A stretch of 7,502 nt of DNA from the NCBI GenBank assembly GCA_910588925.1, contig CAJURV010000086.1, positions 1-7,502 of the forward strand, read 5' to 3'. Below the pieces are notes generated by a model. That model did no database searches and was not told where the DNA came from. It saw nothing but the letters and a program-made list of their open reading frames with translations. The stretch is from an uncultured Rikenellaceae bacterium (lineage in GTDB: Bacteria > Bacteroidota > Bacteroidia > Bacteroidales > Rikenellaceae). The translations under genes were made by a program, and so were the position numbers. The stretch's first letter is position 1, and every line of letters begins with the position of its first letter. Below, in pieces: positions 1 to 5,928 of the stretch.

Positions 1-27
1 CTTCCCTTTTTTATAAGCGCATCCCGG

Positions 28-2796
28 TTAGAGCTTACGGGCGATTTCGACCTCTTCGTAGCCTTCGATGATGTCACCTACTTTGATGTCGTTGTAGTTT
101 TCGATGTTGAGACCGCATTCCAAGCCCGATGCCACCTCTTTGGCGTCGTCTTTGAAGCGTTTGAGCGATCCGAGCTTGCCGGTGTAGACTACTATGCCGT
201 CTCGTATTATGCGTACCTTGGTGTTACGCGTGATCTTGCCTTCGCGTACGATACATCCTGCGACGGTTCCCACCTTGGTGATCTTGAATGTCTCCATGAC
301 CTCGACGGAGCAAACGATCTCCTCTTTGATCTCGGGAGCGAGCATGCCCACGATCGCATCCTTGATCTCGTTGATGGCGTCGTAGATGATGGAGTAGGTA
401 CGTATCTCGATCTCCTCTTTCTCTGCCAACTTACGGGCACTTGCCGAGGGACGCACCTGGAAGCCTATGATGACAGCATTTGATGCCGCCGCCAGCAAGA
501 CGTCCGATTCGGATATCTGACCTACAGCCTTGTGTATGACATTGACCTGAACCTCTTCCGTCGAGAGCTTGAGCAGTGAGTCTGTAAGAGCCTCCACCGA
601 GCCGTCCACGTCGCCCTTGATGATGATGTTGAGCTCCTTGAACGAGCCTATGGCGATGCGTCGCCCTATCTCGTCGAGGGTGATGTGTTTCTGCGTCTTC
701 AGGCCTTGCATACGCTGGAGTTGCTCTCGTTTGTTGGCTATCTCGCGGGCAGAGCGGTCGTCTTCCATAACGTTGAAAGTGTCGCCGGCCTGCGGTGCGC
801 CGTTGAGACCCAATACTAGCACAGGTGTAGACGGAGTGGCCTCCGTCTTCTTCTGGCCGCGTTCGTTGAACATGGCCTTGACACGTCCGGTGTTGTTGCC
901 CGATAGCATCACGTCGCCTATGCGGAGCGTGCCGCCCTGTACCAATACCGTCGATACGTAACCGCGTCCTTTGTCGAGCGAAGATTCTATGACTACGCCG
1001 CCGGCACGTTTGTTGGGGTTGGCTTTGAGGTCGAGCATCTCGGCTTCGAGGAGCACCTTTTCGAGCAGTGCATCCACATTGATACCCTGTTTGGCCGATA
1101 TCTCCTGACACTGGTATTTGCCGCCCCAATCCTCTACGAGGTAGTTCATGGCCGCGAGCTGTTCGCGTATATGGTCGGGGTTTGCTCCCGGCTTATCTAT
1201 CTTATTGATGGCGAATACGATGGGAACACCTGCCGCCGATGCGTGGTTGATGGCCTCTACCGTCTGCGGCATGACGCTGTCGTCGGCCGCCACTATTATG
1301 ATAGCCACGTCGGTGACCGAAGCGCCTCGTGCACGCATGGCGGTGAACGCCTCGTGACCGGGGGTGTCGAGGAAGGTGATCTTTCTGCCGTCGTCCATCG
1401 TGACGCTGTAGGCGCCTATGTGCTGGGTTATACCGCCGGCTTCGCCCTCTATCACGTTACTTTTTCGTATGAAGTCGAGCAGAGAGGTCTTACCGTGGTC
1501 CACATGGCCCATCACGGTGACGATGGGTGGACGCGGTACGAGGTCTGCGGGGTCGTCTTCGCTCTCGGAGATCTGCTCCTGTATCTCCACCGTCACGAAT
1601 TCGACTTTGAAGCCGAACTCCTCAGCCACTATAACGATGGCCTCGGCATCGAGACGCTGGTTGATCGACACCATCAGCCCTAAGTTCATGCAGGCCGTTA
1701 TGACGTCGGTTACAGGCACATCCATCATACCTGCGAGGTCGCTTACGGTTACGAATTCAGTGAGCTTTAGTATGTTACGTTCCTGTTCGAGACGCTCTTG
1801 CTCCTCGTTCATGCGGGCGTTGATAGCTTCGCGTTTGTCCTTACGGTATTTGGAACTCTTTGACTTGTTGCCTTTTGACGTAAGACGCGCGAGCGTGTCT
1901 TTTATCTGCTTCTGTACCTCCTCGTCCGATACTTCGGTGTGCGCCGGAACCTGTTGCTTCTTGCTCTTCTTCTTTCCTGCGCCGGGTTGATTCTGCGGAG
2001 CCGCGTTACGCTGTCCTCCTCGCGCACCTGCGTTCTGGGGCTGCTGCGAGTTCTTGGGGTCGTTTATGTCGACCTTGGAGTCTTTCTTTATGCGTTTGCG
2101 TTTGTTCTTGCGTGACGATGCGCCGTCCGACCTTTTCTCTATGGTAGACAAATCTATCTTGCCTACGATCTTAGGACCCGACAATTTGCTTTCGTCGTTA
2201 CGGAAGATGTCGTCTTTCTTCTCCGCCATGCGCTCGTCGAACGTCTTGTCCGATACGGCTACAGGCTGCTCCGACGATTTTTCGACCGCTTCGGGCTCTT
2301 TAGCCGGCTTCTGTTCCTGTTCCGAAGCAGGGGTTGGTTGCGGCTCGGGCTTAGTCTCCGCCACAGGAGCAGAGGGCTTCTTCTCGGTCTCTTTTGCTAC
2401 CGTCTCCGTTTTCTTTTCCGCAGCCGGTTTGCTCTCCTTGCTGTCTTTACGGTCACTGAGGTCTATCTTGCCGAGTATCTTGGGGCCGCGTACCAGAGGC
2501 TCTTTCTCTACGGGAGCGGTATCGGGGGTCTCCTCCTCGGCGGGTTCTCCTTTTATATCGTCGAGCGATACGGTTTCGTTCTTGGTCTTGATCTTCTCCT
2601 TTATGTTGATCTTCTCTATAGCCTTGTCGCTTCCGAACTTGTCTACGATCAGGTTATAGGTGTTGTCGTCTATGATCGAGTTGAAACCGTGTTCGAGAGT
2701 GATGCCCTTGCTTTCGAGGAACTCTATGACGGTGTTGTGCCCGACATTGAGTTGCCTTGCTATTGCGTTTATTCTTAATTTCTTTTCGTTTGCCAT
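28..2796 (-). CDS. infB: Translation initiation factor IF-2
   Basis: IF2 is the GTPase that brings initiator fMet-tRNA to the 30S subunit and promotes 50S joining in the cytoplasm. Counting from the chosen ATG (922 aa), an IF2 N-terminal helical domain covers about residues 1-50. A Lys/Glu/Pro-rich, probably disordered linker covers about 75-340, and a second N-type domain about 343-400. The G domain shows every motif: GHVDHGKT (430-437), GGITQHIG (454-461), DTPGH (477-481), NKID (531-534) and SAK (567-569). Domains II, III and the fMet-tRNA-binding C2 domain follow, with GTVAGCIVREGKI near 843. The frame opens at a GTG at 2817, seven codons upstream. I prefer the ATG at 2796 because it gives the family-like start MANEKKLRIN and lies behind an A-rich stretch typical of Bacteroidota starts. 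It is the last gene of rimP-nusA-infB, 125 bases after nusA, with no promoter seen between them. The length fits Bacteroidota IF2, which is longer than many because of the linker. The identity is secure; the start is likely. Confidence 0.97.
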   Translation of the reverse strand: MANEKKLRINAIARQLNVGHNTVIEFLESKGITLEHGFNSIIDDNTYNLIVDKFGSDKAIEKINIKEKIKTKNETVSLDDIKGEPAEEETPDTAPVEKEPLVRGPKILGKIDLSDRKDSKESKPAAEKKTETVAKETEKKPSAPVAETKPEPQPTPASEQEQKPAKEPEAVEKSSEQPVAVSDKTFDERMAEKKDDIFRNDESKLSGPKIVGKIDLSTIEKRSDGASSRKNKRKRIKKDSKVDINDPKNSQQPQNAGARGGQRNAAPQNQPGAGKKKSKKQQVPAHTEVSDEEVQKQIKDTLARLTSKGNKSKSSKYRKDKREAINARMNEEQERLEQERNILKLTEFVTVSDLAGMMDVPVTDVITACMNLGLMVSINQRLDAEAIVIVAEEFGFKVEFVTVEIQEQISESEDDPADLVPRPPIVTVMGHVDHGKTSLLDFIRKSNVIEGEAGGITQHIGAYSVTMDDGRKITFLDTPGHEAFTAMRARGASVTDVAIIIVAADDSVMPQTVEAINHASAAGVPIVFAINKIDKPGANPDHIREQLAAMNYLVEDWGGKYQCQEISAKQGINVDALLEKVLLEAEMLDLKANPNKRAGGVVIESSLDKGRGYVSTVLVQGGTLRIGDVMLSGNNTGRVKAMFNERGQKKTEATPSTPVLVLGLNGAPQAGDTFNVMEDDRSAREIANKREQLQRMQGLKTQKHITLDEIGRRIAIGSFKELNIIIKGDVDGSVEALTDSLLKLSTEEVQVNVIHKAVGQISESDVLLAAASNAVIIGFQVRPSASARKLAEKEEIEIRTYSIIYDAINEIKDAIVGMLAPEIKEEIVCSVEVMETFKITKVGTVAGCIVREGKITRNTKVRIIRDGIVVYTGKLGSLKRFKDDAKEVASGLECGLNIENYNDIKVGDIIEGYEEVEIARKL
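2146..2487 (-). repeat. Duplicated GPKI(L/V)GKIDLS motif in the IF2 linker
   Basis: The IF2 linker carries the same 11-residue motif twice: GPKILGKIDLS (coded by 2455-2487, residues 104-114 from the ATG) and GPKIVGKIDLS (coded by 2146-2178, residues 207-217). They differ at one position and lie about 103 residues apart in otherwise low-complexity, charged sequence. The DNA copies differ at several bases, so protein-level constraint is more likely than recent duplication. The second copy leads into a strongly basic cluster (RKNKRKRIKK, about 230-239). From memory, related GKIDLS-type motifs occur in IF2 linkers of other Bacteroidota, and no function is known to me. Confidence 0.8.
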
Positions 2797-2869
2797 ATCT
2801 TTTTTTCTTTTCGGCACTTACGGACGACGTATATTTTTTTCACGCCTCCTTTTTCCTGTTTTTGTCGAG

Positions 2870-2885
2870 CGCTATAAAGATAGCG
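2870..2885 (-). other. Small hairpin in the nusA-infB intercistronic gap
   Basis: A perfect 6-bp inverted repeat, CGCTAT/ATAGCG with a 4-base loop, lies in the 125-base gap between nusA and infB. On the minus-strand mRNA no U-run follows it directly, so it does not look like a terminator. It could be an RNA processing or stability element, or chance. I found no TAnnTTTG promoter box in this gap, so infB is probably co-transcribed from upstream. The rest of the gap is A/T tracts with no visible gene. Confidence 0.35.
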
Positions 2886-2921
2886 TTTCCGGCTTAAAAA
2901 AGCAATTCCGATCGCTCTTTT

Positions 2922-4157
2922 TTACTCGAATTCGGATTTGAGTATGCCGACCACCTCTTCTACCGTCTCCTCTTCCAAATCGGTGAGGTTGACCAAATCT
3001 TCCACGCTGTATTTAAGCACGCTCTTGGCGGTGTCGCAGCCTATCTTCTTGAACTCCTCTATGATCCACTCTTCGATCTCGTCCTTGAATTCGTTGAGGT
3101 CGACATCGTCCTCCTCCTCTTCGGTGTCGCGGTAGACGTCGATGTTATAGCCTGTGAGCATAGAGGCCAGCTTTATGTTGAGCCCACCCTTGCCTATAGC
3201 CAACGATACCTCCGAGGGCTTCAGATGTACGGCCGCGCTCTTGTCCTCTTCGTTGAGCGTTATAGAGGTTATCTTGGCCGGGTTGAGCGCTCTCTGTATC
3301 AATAGCTGGGTGTTGGAGGTGTAGTTTATAACGTCTATGTTCTCGTTTCGGAGCTCTCGTACTATACTGTATATGCGGGCCCCTTTCATGCCGACGCAAG
3401 CTCCCACCGGGTCGATGCGTTCGTCGTACGATTCCACCGCCACTTTGGCGCGTTCGCCCGGTATGCGTACTATCTTCTTTATGCTGATGAGGCCGTCGAA
3501 TATCTCGGGCACCTCGTTTTCGAATAGGCGTTCGAGGAACTCGGGAGCCGTACGCGAGAGGATGATAACGGGGTTGTTGTTACGCATGTCGACACGGTAG
3601 ACGATAGCTCGTATGGTGTCGCCTTTGCGGAAGAAGTCGTTGGGTATCTGTTCCGAACGGGGCAGAACCAGTTCGTTGTCCTCGTCGTCGAGCACCAGTA
3701 TCTCTTTCTTCCACACCTGATACACCTCGCCGGTGATGACCTCGCCGATGCGCTCTTTGTAGGTGTTGTAGAGGTTGGCTTTCTCGAGGTCGAGGATGCG
3801 CGATGCGAGATTCTGTCGGAGCGAGAGCACCGAACGGCGTCCGAACGAGCTTAGCTTTATCTCCTCGGCAACCTCTTCGCCCACCTCGTACGAGGGGTCG
3901 ATCTGTTTGGCGTCGGTAAGCGAGATCTGCGCGTTTTCGTCTTCCACTTCGTCGTCTGCGGTGACGATGCGGTTGCGCCATATCTCGAAGTCGCCTTTGT
4001 CGAGGTTGATGATGATGTCGAAATTCTCGTCCGTCTCGTAGGTCTTGATGAGCATGTTGCGGAATACGTCCTCCAGCACGCTTACCATTGTGGCCTTGTC
4101 TATGTTCTTGAGCTCCTTGAATTCGGAGAAGCTGTTGATGAGATTGAGGTTATCCAT
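2922..4157 (-). CDS. nusA: Transcription termination/antitermination factor NusA
   Basis: NusA binds RNA polymerase and nascent RNA, and it modulates pausing, intrinsic termination and antitermination. The 411-aa product has the family layout. An N-terminal RNAP-binding domain covers about 1-128 and an S1 domain about 135-200 (GEVITGEVYQ onward). KH1 has a GMKG loop at 256-259 (within GACVGMKGARI), and KH2 has GKGG at 322-325 (within AIGKGGLNIKLA). An acidic stretch, EEEEDDVD (346-353), precedes one helical C-terminal repeat (about 355-411). This is shorter than E. coli NusA, which has two acidic repeats, and it fits the Bacteroidota form. The ATG at 4157 has an A/T-rich leader and no clear Shine-Dalgarno. 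It starts 44 bases after the rimP stop, so the two are surely co-transcribed. No key residue is missing. Confidence 0.97.
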   Translation of the reverse strand: MDNLNLINSFSEFKELKNIDKATMVSVLEDVFRNMLIKTYETDENFDIIINLDKGDFEIWRNRIVTADDEVEDENAQISLTDAKQIDPSYEVGEEVAEEIKLSSFGRRSVLSLRQNLASRILDLEKANLYNTYKERIGEVITGEVYQVWKKEILVLDDEDNELVLPRSEQIPNDFFRKGDTIRAIVYRVDMRNNNPVIILSRTAPEFLERLFENEVPEIFDGLISIKKIVRIPGERAKVAVESYDERIDPVGACVGMKGARIYSIVRELRNENIDVINYTSNTQLLIQRALNPAKITSITLNEEDKSAAVHLKPSEVSLAIGKGGLNIKLASMLTGYNIDVYRDTEEEEDDVDLNEFKDEIEEWIIEEFKKIGCDTAKSVLKYSVEDLVNLTDLEEETVEEVVGILKSEFE

Positions 4158-4201
4158 TGTATTTCGTTTTTATTTTTCTTCGTGTTATGTGGCGTGCGGC
4201 G

Positions 4202-4666
4202 CTATCGGAAATGCAGTCGTACGCTTTTGAGCGCAGAGAAAGGTATGGCACGCCTTTGCTCTACCTCCACCTTGCGCTTTTTGCCCTCCTGTGCTATCTT
4301 CTCTTTGTATGTCACCGTGATACCGTTGTCGTCGGCATCCGCCAGTGTGGCTATCAGTTTGGTACGCGACCCCTCCTCCATGATCTCGACCTCTCGTGAG
4401 ATATTCTTGCGGTATTGCAACGGATGGGTCATGGGTTCGGATATGCTCGCAGAGCCTACTGTCAGTTCGAAATCCTGTTCTTCGCGGTCGAGTCGGCTCT
4501 CTATGAAGCGGTTGGCCTCTATGCAGGTATCTATAGTCACCCCTTCCATGCTGTCTAATGTCACTTCTATTACCGAAGAGGCACTGCATTTGAGCGATAT
4601 AAGTACAATATCCTTGCCCTCGAGGTATTCTCCGACAGCTTGTTCTACTTTCTCTTTTAATGTCAT
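4202..4666 (-). CDS. rimP: Ribosome maturation factor RimP
   Basis: RimP is a cytoplasmic assembly factor for the 30S subunit. The 154-aa product fits the family in length and layout. The N-terminal alpha/beta domain (about 1-80) contains the segments SMEGVTIDTCIEANRFIESRL (39-59) and FELTVGSASISEPM (66-79). The latter corresponds to the conserved motif just before the second domain. The C-terminal SH3-like domain covers about 83-154. Overall divergence from proteobacterial RimP is high, as is usual in Bacteroidota, and its position directly before nusA and infB supports the call. The gene ends in TAG. The ATG at 4666 is the only reasonable start: it is preceded by TTTT and lies about 56 bases after the predicted transcription start. 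It is the first gene of its operon. Confidence 0.93.
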   Translation of the reverse strand: MTLKEKVEQAVGEYLEGKDIVLISLKCSASSVIEVTLDSMEGVTIDTCIEANRFIESRLDREEQDFELTVGSASISEPMTHPLQYRKNISREVEIMEEGSRTKLIATLADADDNGITVTYKEKIAQEGKKRKVEVEQRRAIPFSALKSVRLHFR

Positions 4667-4700
4667 AAAAGATTGGCTTTGTGAGGTTTATCTACGAAAC

Positions 4701-4720
4701 GAGGGGCTTTATAGCCCCTC
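4701..4720 (-). promoter_or_regulatory. Hairpin at the 5' end of the rimP-nusA-infB mRNA
   Basis: This is a perfect 8-bp inverted repeat, GAGGGGCT/AGCCCCTC, with a 4-base loop. The predicted transcription start for the adjacent promoter is near 4722, so the hairpin would begin within the first few bases of the leader, about 35 bases before the rimP ATG. No T-run follows on either strand, so it is not a standard terminator. A 5'-terminal stem can protect mRNA from decay or serve as a protein-binding site, but which applies here is not visible. Confidence 0.6.
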
Positions 4721-4722
4721 TT

Positions 4723-4740
4723 ACACTACAAATGTAGTGT
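4723..4740. promoter_or_regulatory. Perfect 18-bp palindrome over the rimP -7 box
   Basis: ACACTACA-AA-TGTAGTGT is an exact inverted repeat that contains the whole predicted -7 box of the rimP promoter. Its core, TACA-NN-TGTA, resembles the half-site layout bound by BlaI/MecI/CopY-type repressors (family knowledge), though the flanks do not match the CopY consensus. A protein bound here would compete with sigma factor. On the plus strand it is followed by six T, so it could also act as a weak terminator for antisense transcription. The regulator is unknown and no candidate is encoded in the window. Confidence 0.5.
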
Positions 4741-4759
4741 TTTTTCGCGAAATACCAAA
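4729..4759 (-). promoter_or_regulatory. Bacteroidota-type promoter for rimP-nusA-infB
   Basis: Read on the minus strand, TTTG at 4759-4756 is the -33 element and TACATTTG at 4736-4729 is the -7 element, separated by 19 bp. This matches the primary-sigma consensus known for Bacteroides (TTTG, 19-21 bp, TAnnTTTG). The inferred transcription start is near 4722, giving a leader of about 56 bases before rimP. It lies downstream of the lpxA terminator, so the translation operon has its own promoter. Confidence 0.75.
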
Positions 4760-4953
4760 ATATAGGCGATTTATAAGACTTACGCACCTGTGGCGGGTGG
4801 TGATTCTTTGTTTTCAGTGTCTGTCGTTTTATATTACTGTCCGGTTTAGACATGCAACGTTCAGAATATCCCAAAGAACCGACCTGTTTTAACCTGTTAT
4901 CGCTTCGCTCGTGGTCGAATAATCGTGACGGATATGAATCTTACCGGCCAGTG
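4760..4953. other. Intergenic stretch without a recognisable gene
   Basis: This is about 190 bases between the rimP promoter and the lpxA terminator. I find no tRNA, no convincing ORF and no TAnnTTTG box with a correctly spaced -33 element on either strand. The only regular feature is a direct repeat of ACCTGTT at 4882-4888 and 4892-4898, exactly 10 bp apart, which could be a regulator site or chance. A 60-codon minus-strand frame here overlaps the rimP promoter and leader and looks random in composition. Confidence 0.5.
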
Positions 4954-4989
4954 ATAAAAAAATGCCGCCGGAGAAATACCGGCGGCATT
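4954..4989 (-). terminator. Intrinsic terminator after lpxA
   Basis: A perfect 11-bp GC-rich stem (AATGCCGCCGG at 4961-4971 and its complement at 4979-4989) with a 7-base loop is followed on the minus strand by a run of seven T ending at 4956. It lies 25 bases after the lpxA stop. This is a textbook Rho-independent terminator for leftward transcription and separates the lipid A unit from the rimP unit. On the plus strand no T-run follows, so it is one-directional. Confidence 0.93.
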
Positions 4990-5014
4990 GTGTCTATAAG
5001 ACTTGTACGGAATA

Positions 5015-5818
5015 TTATTCAGTGTCTTCGTCTTTCTTCTTGGGATTATAAGGCTTGATAATACCCCTTTTAGACGAGCGCACGAAATTGACGATCAGAT
5101 CTCTCTCCGGCGATTGCGGTAGGGTCTGTTCTATGGTGTCGCAGGCGTTGGTGTAGTTGAGTCCGCTCTGGAACATTATTCTGAAAATATCGTGTATATG
5201 CGCTATCTGTTCCGTGGTGAAATTACGGCGGCGCAGGCCTATGAAATTGGACCCTACGAACGACACGGGCAAATGCGCCGCTTTGACGTACGGGGGGATG
5301 TCCTTGGATATTAGCGAGCCGCCGCTTGCCATGGCGTGTTCTCCTATGCGCACGAACTGGTGCACTGCCGAGTGTCCGCCGAGAATGGCCCAGTCGCCTA
5401 CCTCCACCTCTCCGGCCAGAGATACGTTGTTGACCAATATGACATTGTTGCCGACCACGCAATCGTGAGCCACGTGCGCGTATGCCATGATGAGGCAGTT
5501 GTCGCCCACTACCGTCTTGCCTTTGGCCGCAGTACCGCGATTGATGGTAGCGCACTCGCGTATGACTGTGCCGTTACCTATCTCCGCGGTCGTGTATTCG
5601 CCTTTGAATTTGAGATCCTGCGGTACGCCGGCCACTACAGCGCCGCCGTGAACCACGCATCTCTCTCCCAAACGTGCACCCTCGAGAACCGAGGCATGGG
5701 CCCTGATGTGAGAACCTGCCCCTATGACGGTGTCCGCCGCTATGTAAGCGAAAGGTTCGATAGTGACGTTCTCGCCTATTTTAGCGTCGGGGTGAACGTA
5801 TGCCAGATTGCTTATCAT
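5015..5818 (-). CDS. lpxA: Acyl-ACP--UDP-N-acetylglucosamine O-acyltransferase LpxA
   Basis: LpxA catalyses the first step of lipid A synthesis, moving a 3-hydroxyacyl chain from ACP to the 3-OH of UDP-GlcNAc in the cytoplasm. The 267-aa length is typical. Residues 1 to about 190 show left-handed beta-helix hexapeptide periodicity (for example AKIGENVTIEPFAYI). The motif AHVAHDCVVGNN places the catalytic histidine at H118, with H115 matching E. coli H122. AVHQF (151-155) is conserved too. The C-terminal helical part includes GLRRRNFT (194-201) and SKRGIIKP. By ungapped alignment from memory, the position matching E. coli G173, part of the acyl-chain ruler, is Gly here (G166). This is compatible with a long 3-hydroxyacyl donor. 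The ATG at 5818 has an A-rich leader. It lies 110 bases after lpxC/fabZ with no promoter seen between, so co-transcription is likely, and it ends before a strong terminator. Confidence 0.97.
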   Translation of the reverse strand: MISNLAYVHPDAKIGENVTIEPFAYIAADTVIGAGSHIRAHASVLEGARLGERCVVHGGAVVAGVPQDLKFKGEYTTAEIGNGTVIRECATINRGTAAKGKTVVGDNCLIMAYAHVAHDCVVGNNVILVNNVSLAGEVEVGDWAILGGHSAVHQFVRIGEHAMASGGSLISKDIPPYVKAAHLPVSFVGSNFIGLRRRNFTTEQIAHIHDIFRIMFQSGLNYTNACDTIEQTLPQSPERDLIVNFVRSSKRGIIKPYNPKKKDEDTE

Positions 5819-5853
5819 AAATGTCTTGTTTTTTAGTGCGTCTTCCCGTTTGT

Positions 5854-5907
5854 CGGATCGGTATATCCGGCAATCGGATGCTTGTTTTTATCGTTACGGC
5901 ATCCGAT
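5854..5907 (-). promoter_or_regulatory. Alternating inverted repeats in the lpxC/fabZ-lpxA leader gap
   Basis: The gap holds four alternating short arms: CGGAT (5854-5858), ATCCG (5865-5869), CGGAT (5875-5879) and ATCCG (5902-5906). The outer two at the right extend to a perfect 9-bp stem, ATCGGATGC (5873-5881) with GCATCCGAT (5899-5907), with a 17-base loop. The arms can pair as two side-by-side hairpins, or as a middle hairpin (5865-5869 with 5875-5879) that excludes them. No U-run follows on the minus strand, so it is not a classical attenuator. Control of lpxA translation or mRNA processing is possible but is inference. Confidence 0.5.
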
Positions 5908-5928
5908 CGAGAGGCCGCAACACACGGT

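Noticed and set aside
1..27. Possible terminator after infB
   Set aside because: No inverted repeat is visible in the 27 bases available; transcription may continue beyond the window.
1171..1683. Long plus-strand open frames opposite infB, up to about 200 codons (for example 1171-1683 and 2054-2659)
   Set aside because: They lie wholly antisense to the conserved GTPase and linker coding sequence, have skewed Ser/Arg/Tyr-rich composition and show no recognisable domain. They follow from the low stop density opposite infB codons.
2797..2817. GTG start adding seven residues to IF2
   Set aside because: The added residues MPKRKKD do not fit the family start, while the ATG at 2796 gives the expected MANEKK-type beginning in an A-rich context.
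4692..4874. Minus-strand 60-codon frame before rimP
   Set aside because: It overlaps the -33/-7 elements and the leader hairpin, has no promoter upstream, and its composition looks random.
4182..4892. Plus-strand frame of 236 codons across rimP and its leader
   Set aside because: It is antisense to rimP, runs through the rimP promoter and inverted repeats, and has no promoter, start context or domain of its own.
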